A DNA stretch of 64,000 nt from Acetivibrio sp964564015 (GTDB lineage Bacteria; Bacillota; Clostridia; Acetivibrionales; Acetivibrionaceae). The stretch spans positions 37,077 to 101,076 of the forward strand of contig CAZLZR010000008.1 in assembly GCA_964564015.1 (NCBI GenBank), written 5' to 3'. Both the position numbers and the translations under genes were made by a program. Below, piece by piece: positions 8,946-18,010 of this stretch. Numbering within the stretch: the stretch's first letter is position 1; the number at the start of each line of letters is the position of its first letter. The notes under the pieces are model-generated. The model was given only the letters and a program-made list of their open reading frames with translations, was not told the DNA's origin and searched no databases.

Positions 8946-10382
8946 TTAGAAACCTGATTTTATTTTTAATAATACCTGTTTCATAATTCCAAAGTCTATG
9001 GAATTAATAGCACCATTATTGTCAACATCACCCGCCAACTCACCTTTTGGACTAGGGAAACTTTTAATCATACCCAATAAATACTGTTTTACGTATCCAT
9101 AGTCTATAGAATTAAAACTACCGCTTCCATCAACATCACCAACTATATAACCTCCGCTTTGAGTTGAAGTTGGTGTAGGTGTAACTACTGGAGTTGGAGT
9201 TACATTACTTGTTGGGTTTACTCCATTCATCATATTATGGAAATTACCGGTTGTGTATAACAATATCATCATTCTCAAGGCATTTCCAAAATAATGATAG
9301 CTTCCACTGTCTTTTACTTTCACACATTCATTATAAAATGCTCTTGCAGTTTCGAGGTCTCCCGTCATAGCGCCTGCGGCTGCGCATGAGGTAAATGCTG
9401 CAGTATGCCACTGTCCTATAGTGTTTCCTGTAATTGTATAAGCATCTTTTACTTGATCTACTCCTACGTTCTTAAAGAATTTTGTGATAGTATCACAATT
9501 TGTCTTTGCTGCTGCTGTTCCGTACCAACTGTAATCAATGGCTGTTCTCCATCCATAACGAATAGCGTCATATTTAAAGTCATATCCCATACCTGAAGCA
9601 GCTGTGCCCTGAGCTGTACACCAATCAGGTACCAATCCCGTGTTGTTATTATATTGCTTTATATTATTAACAATTTCATAGCATTTATCTGCTACCTTTA
9701 TCCATTCCTGATTTCCTGTAAATTCTGCAAAAACTCTGTACCATGCTGGTGAAAAATAAGAAGGATTGGTTACATTAGAACCACCCCAAGTATCCCCCGG
9801 CTTTAATACATATGAACCTCTTTCCACCATGTGGTTGAAGATGTTGTTTATAAGATTTCTCGCTTCTTCCCCATAGTTTACAGATCCGCTTGTACCCCAT
9901 CTTTTTTGAGCAAAAACCAAAGCTAATGCTATATCTTCATCAGCGTCTGTCGCACCATTTTCACCACCATCACCACTGACGATATTACCGCTTGCGTCTA
10001 TGTGCCATCCCATAACTCCACGAGAATTTTGGTATTTCTTCACATACCCATACAAATCGTTAAAAAGTGATTGTTCATTGAAATACACTGCAAGAATCAA
10101 ACCATATCCCAAACCTTCCGATACAGTATCGTAGCTTGTTCCGGCATCTCTCTGTACTCTCTTGAATCCACCTGCTCCACTTGAAGTAATATAAGTACTT
10201 TTCCACGATTGCCACTCTGATGCAAGCAATTGCTCTGCTGCTGCTTGATCTCCTGCTGCTGAACTGATCCCGAATGGATAACCGGGAGCTGCATAGCTTG
10301 TGCTTGCTGTGTAAGTTGATACTACACAAAACATACTTAGAACTAAAGCAATTGCACAAACTAATGAAACAATTTTCTTCAT
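8946..10382 (-). CDS. Secreted GH8 endoglucanase with dockerin (CelA-like)
   Basis: Cellulosomal endo-beta-1,4-glucanase, 478 residues, similar in layout to C. thermocellum CelA. Signal peptide about 1-31, GH8 alpha/alpha barrel about 35-385, Pro/Thr linker, type I dockerin about 412-478. Likely catalytic acid is E89 in VSEGLGYG. The GH8 signature ATDADEDIALAL begins at 144 and FKYDAIRYGWR carries the expected base Asp. Dockerin repeats read DVDGSGSFNSIDYG and DVDNNGAINSIDFG; the S-I pair at the cohesin-contact positions differs from the S-T typical of C. thermocellum. Start supported by AAAGGAGAG. It lies directly upstream of the GH5 gene but has its own terminator and leader. Confidence 0.94.
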   Translation of the reverse strand: MKKIVSLVCAIALVLSMFCVVSTYTASTSYAAPGYPFGISSAAGDQAAAEQLLASEWQSWKSTYITSSGAGGFKRVQRDAGTSYDTVSEGLGYGLILAVYFNEQSLFNDLYGYVKKYQNSRGVMGWHIDASGNIVSGDGGENGATDADEDIALALVFAQKRWGTSGSVNYGEEARNLINNIFNHMVERGSYVLKPGDTWGGSNVTNPSYFSPAWYRVFAEFTGNQEWIKVADKCYEIVNNIKQYNNNTGLVPDWCTAQGTAASGMGYDFKYDAIRYGWRTAIDYSWYGTAAAKTNCDTITKFFKNVGVDQVKDAYTITGNTIGQWHTAAFTSCAAAGAMTGDLETARAFYNECVKVKDSGSYHYFGNALRMMILLYTTGNFHNMMNGVNPTSNVTPTPVVTPTPTSTQSGGYIVGDVDGSGSFNSIDYGYVKQYLLGMIKSFPSPKGELAGDVDNNGAINSIDFGIMKQVLLKIKSGF

Positions 10383-10922
10383 TCTTATCTCTCCTTTATA
10401 ATAAATTATTAATTTATATTATTACTCCATCGCAAGATGGAATACTAATATTACTAGAGCCTGGTTAATACGGTGTAGCATATACTTCCACGAATTTGCT
10501 CAATTTCTTTCATTATCTCAGTAGTATTCACAAATATGTAATAGAAGAACGGTATTATTTTGTTTTACTTTGATTACAGACTCTTACTGACAACTGATTG
10601 AAAGTTTACACAGCTATAGTGCCAACATCATCTAACAGTTCGTAATCATTTTAATCAATATACCCTTATTTGTTGATTTCATGTGATAATTATAGCGAGT
10701 ATACGAATAATACAGAATTGAAATCGCATATTAATATGAATTGTTGTTTTGAAGATAATTACAACGAAAAGAAATAACTAATGCATTGAATACTATAAGA
10801 GCACTAAAAAATACTAATCATATAATATAATTTATCAATTTACAATCCTTTTAATTTTACCTTGCCAAGAACACTAATGTCAAGTAAGTGCTGTTAATAT
10901 CAACTAATTTTGGATTTAAATT
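10383..10922 (-). promoter_or_regulatory. GH8 leader and upstream region
   Basis: This 540-bp AT-rich region has no supported ORF. It contains the GH8 ribosome site and, about 45 bases upstream of the start, a CCATC-GCAA-GATGG hairpin (near 10427-10440) preceded on the coding strand by GTATTCCAT, as in the GH5 leader. The remainder shows nothing recognisable. Confidence 0.45.
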
Positions 10923-11153
10923 TTAATATGAGCTTTCCCTGTTTTCAAGCGCTTCTTTTTGTGCCTTATATGCTTTGATAATATTCAAATCATTTATTTC
11001 CGGCACACTCAATTCATTTCCACACTCTTTGCAATATGGAACATGAGCACCATAAGTAAAAGCAATATCATCTAAATCAACTTTAACTATTTCATTACGA
11101 ATTTCAAATTCAACATCTTTAAAGCAATTTTCGCAAAAAGCAATTCTCTCCAT
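10923..11153 (-). CDS. Small zinc-ribbon protein (YgiT/MqsA N-terminal-like)
   Basis: A 76-residue protein with two CxxC pairs, CENC near residue 8 and CKEC near residue 40, spaced as in the zinc-binding N-terminal domain of YgiT/MqsA-type proteins. The usual C-terminal HTH domain is absent; the protein ends in a charged helix. No toxin gene of the MqsR or HigB type lies next to it. It therefore looks like a stand-alone zinc ribbon, not an antitoxin. Ribosome site GGGGAGAATATT precedes the ATG. Function unknown. Confidence 0.65.
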   Translation of the reverse strand: MERIAFCENCFKDVEFEIRNEIVKVDLDDIAFTYGAHVPYCKECGNELSVPEINDLNIIKAYKAQKEALENRESSY

Positions 11154-11316
11154 TTAATATTCTCCCCTACTTATTTGTTCCTTCATCCACCATTATTTCC
11201 AGACTACCGGATATTAAACAAAATTATAAAACATAAGTTAATTATATTATAGCATAAAATGATGCTCAAATAATATAATTAATAAATTATGAACCCACAT
11301 TTTCAATTATTTATTT

Positions 11317-13761
11317 TCAGTATAACGGAACGGTAATTTTATATTCCATACCTGCTCCTTTGCTGGTATTAAACTCAATATTTCCCTTTAGTTTATGCAC
11401 TTCATTTTTTACTGTTGACAAACCAATTCCTCTTCCTGATAATTCATCAACAACTTGGGCAGTCGTTATTTCATCAACAAAAATCAAGTTTAATACTTCC
11501 TTATTACTTAATCTGTTTATATTTTCACTCGTTCGTATACCGTTGGCTACCACCCAATCTCTAATTTCTTCAGCACTAATACCTTGTCCATCATCACTAA
11601 TTGTAATAACTATTGAAGCACATTCTTCCTCTACAAGACATGTTACCGTTGCGTATTCATCCTTTCCTGCCTCTATCCTGTCGTCAGGATGTTCTATTGC
11701 ATGGCTTGCAATATTTCTGAATATATGTACCAAGGATCTTGCAAATTCTCCATAAATATCCGGATCCACTAATATCTTTTCATCATATTCCACTTTTAAC
11801 GGGTAAATTTTTTTACCTAATCTTTCAGTCATTCTTAAAAGATATTCCGGATAAGTGCGCAATAGTTCTCCAAAAGGCCTTAATCTGAGTGATCTGACTA
11901 GAGGCAAAAGAACATCACTGTCTTCTTTAGAAAGCACTGACTTCATTTTATTTTCTATCTCAATAATCCTATTCTTTTCAATGCACACCTTACCTTTTCC
12001 TTCAAAGAACTCTTCTCCTACAATTTTCTTTAAAACTTCCATATCTTTAGACAGAGTTATTTTAAAATCAAAACCGTCTATAAGATTTTGCAAATCAACT
12101 TTGGATTTTTTATCAATACTTTTTTTAAACTCAAACACTCTGTCTTCAAAATTCTGCAATATCGACACAGTATTTGCGAGATAAAAATTTGCAAAACTAC
12201 CTTTGTAAGTATGAATCTGGCGATATATCTCCATAACTATGTATTCAAAGGGCTGGTTGTTGTTCATAATTTCCTTAATTCTACTATCAACAAATCTATT
12301 ATATTGATCTATGCAATCAAAAAAGTCGCCTTGGTTGGTTACAACCTTGACCACCATTTTCAGCACTCTGCGTTCTTCTTCCATCTTGCGTTCAAGCAGA
12401 CTCTTTTCTGTATTATCAGTTAAAATAACCATAACCTTTTTAAGATTCTCATTTGCATGTGAATTAATAATTTTATACTCTATGTGAATATCTCTCCCAT
12501 TTATTTCTATCCGATCAGGAATAAGTGAAATATACGCATCCCTTTTTATAGCGTCCTTTTCCTCAAAAATGTTAATAAAAGCTTCATCAATAAGCTTTAT
12601 GTTTTCTTCATCATCGGGAAAGATTAAAGTAGAAAATTTGTTGTTCTCCAAATTATTTCCAAATATTTTTGAACATTCAAAGCTGTACTCACTATCAATT
12701 ATAAGATCTTGTCCAAATGATAAAAAACCCTGTCCCGCATTATCCAATAGATTACGGATTGAGGCTGTCCTGTTTTGTACAACCTGCTCAAGAAATTCAT
12801 TCTTATCAATCTGATGGTGATAATTCTTCTCTAATACCTTGAACAGGTTATCTATTTCATCATACGCTTTGCTTATTTCCTCATTTTTTGCATTAACAAG
12901 CAAGTGCATAATCAAATTGTTCAGTGCTGCATTTATCTGTCCTAAAAATATCTCAAGAATTTTTTCATACTGACCCAACCCATCTCCTTGTAAGTACAGA
13001 ACTCCTTGGAAATTAAAGCATTCATTTATCAGTGGCAATATGATACCTTTTTCAATTCTGACAATGTTATTTGTTGCTCTTGCTTCATCGAGATAATTTT
13101 TTATAGAAGGGTAATCGTCAAACAGGAATTTTTCGAAATCTTTATCATATATTCCGGCACCTTTAAAAATATCCTTTTGTAAAATATTTATTCTGTTGTT
13201 CTGATATATTAGAATAAACCCACTTTCAAATTCAATAATATTCCGTACTTCCTGCAATATACCATTTATTACATCTTCTATAGGTTTAATCTGATATATA
13301 CTGGACATTGATTTTATTATTGCATTAAGGCTATCATTAAATCGCTTTATTGTTTTCATCTGCATAACTGATTTTTTTGCGGATTCAACCATCAGAATTA
13401 ATTGATCAAATCTGTCGGACTTTTCGCAGTAAGCTTGAATTTCAAATGCTTTTATAGTAAGCAATGGAGGGGCTATATCCTTGTGTCCTGTAAGAAGTAT
13501 AATATAGATATCCGAATTGAATTCCCGAACCATTTTGATTACTTCATCCCCATGTATATTCTGCATCAGGTAGTCCAAAATCAAAATATCGAAATGCTCT
13601 TCTTTTAATAACTTAATTCCATCTAAAGGATCTGTTACCCCTTCACACTTATAACCATTTCGCTTTAAAATAATAGATACGGAATTGACAATACCGATCT
13701 CATCATCAATTATTAGTATTCTATTTTCTGTTGATGAATCGTTTACTTTTGTTTTCCTCAT
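11317..13761 (-). CDS. Hybrid response regulator / CheA-like histidine kinase
   Basis: A soluble signalling protein of about 814 residues. It opens with a receiver domain (phospho-acceptor Asp in LILDYLM near residue 63, acidic pair in IIDDE). A central sensory region follows with a GAF/PAS look and coiled-coil stretches. Next comes an Hpt-like domain with HTYKGSFANF, and last a CheA-type HATPase (NIASHAIEHPDD, SDDGQGIS, GRGIGLSTV). A receiver ahead of a CheA-like kinase, with no membrane segment, suggests that another kinase controls it. The ATG at 13761 is chosen because the TTG at 13776 lies inside the GGAGG site. No chemotaxis genes are nearby; output partner unknown. Confidence 0.85.
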   Translation of the reverse strand: MRKTKVNDSSTENRILIIDDEIGIVNSVSIILKRNGYKCEGVTDPLDGIKLLKEEHFDILILDYLMQNIHGDEVIKMVREFNSDIYIILLTGHKDIAPPLLTIKAFEIQAYCEKSDRFDQLILMVESAKKSVMQMKTIKRFNDSLNAIIKSMSSIYQIKPIEDVINGILQEVRNIIEFESGFILIYQNNRINILQKDIFKGAGIYDKDFEKFLFDDYPSIKNYLDEARATNNIVRIEKGIILPLINECFNFQGVLYLQGDGLGQYEKILEIFLGQINAALNNLIMHLLVNAKNEEISKAYDEIDNLFKVLEKNYHHQIDKNEFLEQVVQNRTASIRNLLDNAGQGFLSFGQDLIIDSEYSFECSKIFGNNLENNKFSTLIFPDDEENIKLIDEAFINIFEEKDAIKRDAYISLIPDRIEINGRDIHIEYKIINSHANENLKKVMVILTDNTEKSLLERKMEEERRVLKMVVKVVTNQGDFFDCIDQYNRFVDSRIKEIMNNNQPFEYIVMEIYRQIHTYKGSFANFYLANTVSILQNFEDRVFEFKKSIDKKSKVDLQNLIDGFDFKITLSKDMEVLKKIVGEEFFEGKGKVCIEKNRIIEIENKMKSVLSKEDSDVLLPLVRSLRLRPFGELLRTYPEYLLRMTERLGKKIYPLKVEYDEKILVDPDIYGEFARSLVHIFRNIASHAIEHPDDRIEAGKDEYATVTCLVEEECASIVITISDDGQGISAEEIRDWVVANGIRTSENINRLSNKEVLNLIFVDEITTAQVVDELSGRGIGLSTVKNEVHKLKGNIEFNTSKGAGMEYKITVPLY

Positions 13762-14059
13762 TCCATATACCTCCAAATTATCAGAAAATAATCACGAGTA
13801 CCTACTCATAAAATAAAGGCTCTATACTTTTGAAAACATCGAACAGTAAAGCAGAACGGGCAAAACTTTTATTATTTATTCTTCAAACAAGCAGTGCAAC
13901 ACTGCGAAACGACTATCTTAAACGCATTAAAATCTTTTTGAATTCATAATAGCTATATTGAACTCAATTAAGATTTTGCATTACGCTTCAGTTTCCTTGA
14001 CCAATTATCCTGAAAATTTGATTTGTTATTGTAATATCATTTCACGATTAATATAAAAC

Positions 14060-14680
14060 CTATTCATCATGCTTTATATTATAAAGACACTTCTTAATCA
14101 TCTCAAGGCAAAAACCTCTATGCATTAAAAAAGAAATTACTTTTATCTCAACTTTAGGATCTGACAAATCGTATTTGCCGAACTTTTTTCTGACAAGTCT
14201 CTCTATAATTGTAACTTCATCATATTCAAAATTCTCTAACACTTCATCTATAATATCGTCAGTAATGCCTCTATTACTTAGCTCCATTCTTAACATTTTT
14301 TTCGATTTTGGCTTAAGTTTGCTTCGCTCAAATACAAATTTCTGAGCATAAATCTTATCATTTACATAGCCAATAGCTTTCAGGTCATCTATTACATTTC
14401 TGATTGTTTCCTCATCAAACCCCTTTGACTCTAATTTGATAAATAGTTCTTTTTCACTCAAAAGTTTTAAGGAAATATATTTTATAGCTTTTGATCTGGC
14501 GTTCTTAAGCAATACTTCTTTTCTTATGTAATATAATTCTTCGTCAGAAATTTCATTTTTCTCATAAAGACCAAGCCTTAAGTATTCTTCCTCAGGCATT
14601 GAAAATGCATATTGAGAGTCAATGAATACCGATACCATATCCTTATTTTTCTTATTTTTTTCAAATGAAGTTATAACCAT
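14060..14680 (-). CDS. recX: Regulatory protein RecX
   Basis: RecX binds RecA filaments and limits their activity. The 206-residue product shows the three-helix RecX repeats, for example SEKELFIKLESKGFDEETI and DLKAIGYVNDKIYAQKFV, with a further repeat at the C-terminus. The start is set at the ATG five bases after AGGTGG; a GTG three codons earlier overlaps that site. It lies downstream of recA in the same direction, but a MITE-like insertion and a terminator-like hairpin separate them. Confidence 0.93.
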   Translation of the reverse strand: MVITSFEKNKKNKDMVSVFIDSQYAFSMPEEEYLRLGLYEKNEISDEELYYIRKEVLLKNARSKAIKYISLKLLSEKELFIKLESKGFDEETIRNVIDDLKAIGYVNDKIYAQKFVFERSKLKPKSKKMLRMELSNRGITDDIIDEVLENFEYDEVTIIERLVRKKFGKYDLSDPKVEIKVISFLMHRGFCLEMIKKCLYNIKHDE

Positions 14681-14880
14681 ATTGACCACCTAAATATAAT
14701 AAATTAATTTCCGTTTTGTAATAATGAAAAATATCTTTAAAAAAATTCGTTCTACTGTAAATAATGTAGAATTCTGACTTTTTCTTTCATTTTACTTCAA
14801 TGCCATAAATAAATCAAATAATTTTGGTCGTGCACATGCATATTCAAGAAGTGCACTCCGTCAAACGTACCCTTTACTCC

Positions 14881-15123
14881 GGGTGTATATAATAAATGTT
14901 AAGAAAAATATTCCAGAAACTTAAGTTTCGCAGCCTGGTCGTTCCGCTGCGCTGCACTGCTCGGCCATGCAACCTGGTTTAGAGCCTGTAAATACTCCTC
15001 GGGGTCGAGCAAAACTCGCTTCGCTCAAACAATGCTCTCCCTTTCCTCGTCGTATTAACAGGCTCTACAACTTGCTTCACAATGTTTCTTCCATATTTTT
15101 CTTCACTAAAAAACATGCACCCC
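14881..15123 (+). mobile_element. MITE-like element, full copy 1 (family R1)
   Basis: A 243-bp non-coding element with imperfect terminal inverted repeats. It starts GGGTGTAT and ends ATGCACCC, and the tips continue with AAGAAAAATAT..AGAAAC and its complement. The 8-bp direct repeat TTTACTCC flanks it (14873-14880 and 15124-15131), as expected of a target-site duplication. Inside are a GC-rich core and a nested inverted repeat TAGAGCCTGT / ACAGGCTCTA. Positions 14901-15090 match copy 54087-54276 without a difference by eye. It lies between recA and recX. The parent transposase is not in the window. Confidence 0.85.
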
Positions 15124-15164
15124 TTTACTCCACCAAAACAAACACGGCAATTTCCTTAACATCA

Positions 15165-15193
15165 AATAAGACACCTTAGCCAGGTGCCTTATT
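15165..15193 (-). terminator. Hairpin after recA (probable terminator)
   Basis: A 12-bp stem with one mismatch (arms near 15165-15176 and 15182-15193) followed by TTTGATGTT on the minus strand. It lies 20 bases past the recA stop, so recA may be transcribed mostly without recX. The T tract is weak. Confidence 0.55.
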
Positions 15194-15213
15194 GTATTTT
15201 GCTTGCAGATTTA

Positions 15214-16269
15214 TTACTCTTCAACTTCTAGATCTAAATCGTCATCATCATCTTCTTCGATATGGGCATCTATACTTTTTATAAAAGCCTGATTATAATT
15301 TTCTCTTATTTTAGCCTCAATCTCATTTAATATTGCAGCATTTTCGAAGAGGAACTGTTTTGCGTTTTCCCTTCCCTGCCCAATTTTCTGATTATTGTAT
15401 GAGAACCATGCGCCACTTTTATTAACGATATCGAGATTAACTGCAACATCTAAGATACTACCTTCCTTTGATATACCTTTTCCGTAAATGATATCAAATT
15501 CAGCCTCTTTAAAAGGAGGAGCAACCTTGTTTTTTACAACTTTAACTTTGGTTCTGTTACCAATAACATCAGTACCTTGCTTTATAGCTTCAATTCTTCT
15601 GACATCAAGTCTTACTGATGAATAGAACTTCAAAGCTCGTCCGCCCGGAGTAGTCTCAGGATTACCGAACATAATACCTACTTTTTCTCTTAGCTGGTTA
15701 ATAAAAATAGCTGTTGTTTTTGACTTATTTATTACCCCTGACAACTTTCTTAAAGCCTGGGACATAAGCCTTGCCTGTAGTCCTACATGAGCATCTCCCA
15801 TTTCACCGTCTATTTCAGCCTTTGGAACCAATGCCGCTACCGAGTCGATAACTATTACATCTATTGCACCACTTCTCACCAAAGCTTCAGCAATCTCTAA
15901 TGCCTGCTCACCTGTGTCCGGTTGTGATACAATCAAATTGTCTATATTAACACCAAGTTTTTTTGCATATACAGGATCTAACGCATGCTCTGCATCAATA
16001 AACGCTGCTTCTCCACCTGCTTTTTGTGCTTCGGCTACAATATGCAGTGCAACTGTTGTCTTACCGGAAGACTCAGGTCCAAATATTTCTACTATTCTTC
16101 CCCTTGGAACTCCACCAACACCTAGTGCAATGTCAAGCCCCATGGCACCGGTAGGTATGGTCTCTATATTCATATGGGTATTTTCACCCAACTTCATAAC
16201 CGCTCCCTTACCAAACTGTTTTTCAATCTGACCTAATGCCATTTCCAACGCTTTTTTCTTTTCAATCAT
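15214..16269 (-). CDS. recA: Recombinase RecA
   Basis: RecA forms ATP-dependent filaments on single-stranded DNA for strand exchange and SOS induction. Walker A GPESSGKTT lies at 64-72. VIVIDSVAALVP is the Walker B region, INQLREKVGIMFGNPETTPGG is the L2 loop region, and the C-terminus is acidic (EEDDDDDLDLEVEE) as is typical. Length 351. Start: ATG after AGGAGG. No obvious LexA operator was identified by eye in the short upstream spacer. Confidence 0.98.
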   Translation of the reverse strand: MIEKKKALEMALGQIEKQFGKGAVMKLGENTHMNIETIPTGAMGLDIALGVGGVPRGRIVEIFGPESSGKTTVALHIVAEAQKAGGEAAFIDAEHALDPVYAKKLGVNIDNLIVSQPDTGEQALEIAEALVRSGAIDVIVIDSVAALVPKAEIDGEMGDAHVGLQARLMSQALRKLSGVINKSKTTAIFINQLREKVGIMFGNPETTPGGRALKFYSSVRLDVRRIEAIKQGTDVIGNRTKVKVVKNKVAPPFKEAEFDIIYGKGISKEGSILDVAVNLDIVNKSGAWFSYNNQKIGQGRENAKQFLFENAAILNEIEAKIRENYNQAFIKSIDAHIEEDDDDDLDLEVEE

Positions 16270-16392
16270 TTTTTCATCCTCCTAAAGAAACATCGAACAT
16301 GTGTTCTTATTTCATTATACACTATTCATTTTTTGGAGTCAACATCTTTTGTACTTTTTTATCCAATAATTTATGGGAATCTCCCATAATCA

Positions 16393-17973
16393 TTATCGTG
16401 CTATGATTTTCTTTAATTTACTCACAAGCATATTCTTAAAATAGTTGGCTTCTTCAACTTTTAGCAACAACACTACTGCAAAATAGACAAATACCCCAAC
16501 CAATATTTCCAACATCAGATTTATAAACTGTAATACTTTCGAGCTTACCTCTGCCGGAATAACCATATTCAGCAAAAACAACACAATGCCCATAACTAAT
16601 GAAGACGGTATAACCTTTATAAGAAACGTAATTAACTTATCAAGGTAAATTCCTTTCATCTTCTTGTTTAGCATTGACAGCAACAAAACAGCATTGACAA
16701 CACTTACAAGCGAGTACGAAAGAGCCATTCCGCTTACTCCAAGATTCGTCGTTCTCAGAAATATACTGCTCATTATCATATTTAGAACTATTGTACTTAT
16801 ACCGATAAACAGAGGTGTTTTAGTGTCGTTGTCTGCATAAAAAGCCCTGTTCAGAATGGTCACTATGGATTGACTGAGCAGTGCAATGGAAAAAAACATG
16901 AGAGCACTGCCGGCAGTAATTACCGCCTCTTCATCAAACTTATTGGTAAATTTGAATATGGTTCTTATGATAGGTTCTCTTAGTACAATAAACCCCACCC
17001 CAGCCGGAATGGTCATAAGAAGCACAGATTTTACCCCTTTCATAAGTGTATCCTTATACTCTTTAACTTTTCCGGTTGCCAGGTCTGAAGACAGGCTTGG
17101 AAGCATTGCAATACCCATTCCCTGAGCAAAGACTCCATAAGGCATCTGCCATGTTCTGTCTGCAGCATTGAGTGCTGTAAGGCTCCCCGCTGAGAACTGC
17201 AAAGCAAAGGAAGATGTTATAAGGGCATTTATCTGAACAACAGCCGAGGACAATATCGAAGGTATGGCCAGTTTAAAGAGTTTTATAAATCCCTCATGCT
17301 TAAGGAAAAACTTCGGTTTGTATAATTTGAAGTTTTTCCTTGCAAAGGAAAATTGGAAGACAAAATATATAAAAGCACTTGCCATAACTCCATATGCAAC
17401 ACCTTTAATTCCCCACCGGCTTCTGCTGAACCAAAAAATACTCAGAGCACTTCCCAAATTGTAAATAGACGGCCCGTAAGCTGCCGCCGCAAATCTCTGA
17501 TAGGCATTTAATACTCCGTTTGATAGTCCTGCCAGCATTAAAAATGCTACTGAAGGAAACAATATTCTTGTAAGCTCTATAGCTAAATTCATATCAACTT
17601 TTGTATTATTCTGTGCCATTATAGCCACAAGCTGTGGTGCAAATATAACCCCTGCCAAACACACAAAAACCATTGCTACCATTACTACATTAATAAAAGT
17701 CCCTACAGCCTTCCAACCATTTTCCTCATCTTTTTTTGCAATATATCCTGACAATATTGGAATTAGCGCTGCAGATATAGCTCCTCCAACGAGAAGGTCA
17801 TACATTAATCCCGTAACCTTAAACGCAAGGTTATAAGCATCCGCCACCTCATTAACTCCAATCAGGCTGGGTACGAGTACTTCTCTTAAAAAACCGGTCA
17901 ACCTGCTAAAAACTATTGAAGACATAACAATAGCCGCGGCTCCTGTCAGCTTCTTATTTTGCGTATTTTCCAA
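16393..17973 (-). CDS. murJ: Lipid II flippase MurJ (MviN)
   Basis: A polytopic membrane protein of the MOP exporter superfamily that flips lipid II across the membrane. Family landmarks are SRLTGFLREVLVP near the N-terminus, RILFPSVAFLMLAGLSNGVLNA, and AADRTWQMPYGVFAQGMGIAMLPSLSS. About 14 hydrophobic helices can be read. The start is set at TTG 17973, eight bases after GGAGG; the GTG at 17988 overlaps that site. It lies 23 bp or so downstream of cinA and upstream of recA, on the same strand. Confidence 0.93.
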   Translation of the reverse strand: MENTQNKKLTGAAAIVMSSIVFSRLTGFLREVLVPSLIGVNEVADAYNLAFKVTGLMYDLLVGGAISAALIPILSGYIAKKDEENGWKAVGTFINVVMVAMVFVCLAGVIFAPQLVAIMAQNNTKVDMNLAIELTRILFPSVAFLMLAGLSNGVLNAYQRFAAAAYGPSIYNLGSALSIFWFSRSRWGIKGVAYGVMASAFIYFVFQFSFARKNFKLYKPKFFLKHEGFIKLFKLAIPSILSSAVVQINALITSSFALQFSAGSLTALNAADRTWQMPYGVFAQGMGIAMLPSLSSDLATGKVKEYKDTLMKGVKSVLLMTIPAGVGFIVLREPIIRTIFKFTNKFDEEAVITAGSALMFFSIALLSQSIVTILNRAFYADNDTKTPLFIGISTIVLNMIMSSIFLRTTNLGVSGMALSYSLVSVVNAVLLLSMLNKKMKGIYLDKLITFLIKVIPSSLVMGIVLFLLNMVIPAEVSSKVLQFINLMLEILVGVFVYFAVVLLLKVEEANYFKNMLVSKLKKIIAR

Positions 17974-18010
17974 ATAAAATTCCTCCACTACTGGTGCTTT
18001 TATGTAATTC

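Noticed and set aside
10923..11153. MqsA-type antitoxin of a toxin-antitoxin pair
   Set aside because: The DNA-binding half is missing and no small toxin ORF is adjacent.
14967..15179. An ORF of 70 codons across the R1 element
   Set aside because: It lies inside the repeat and continues into flanking DNA; the truncated copies do not preserve the frame.
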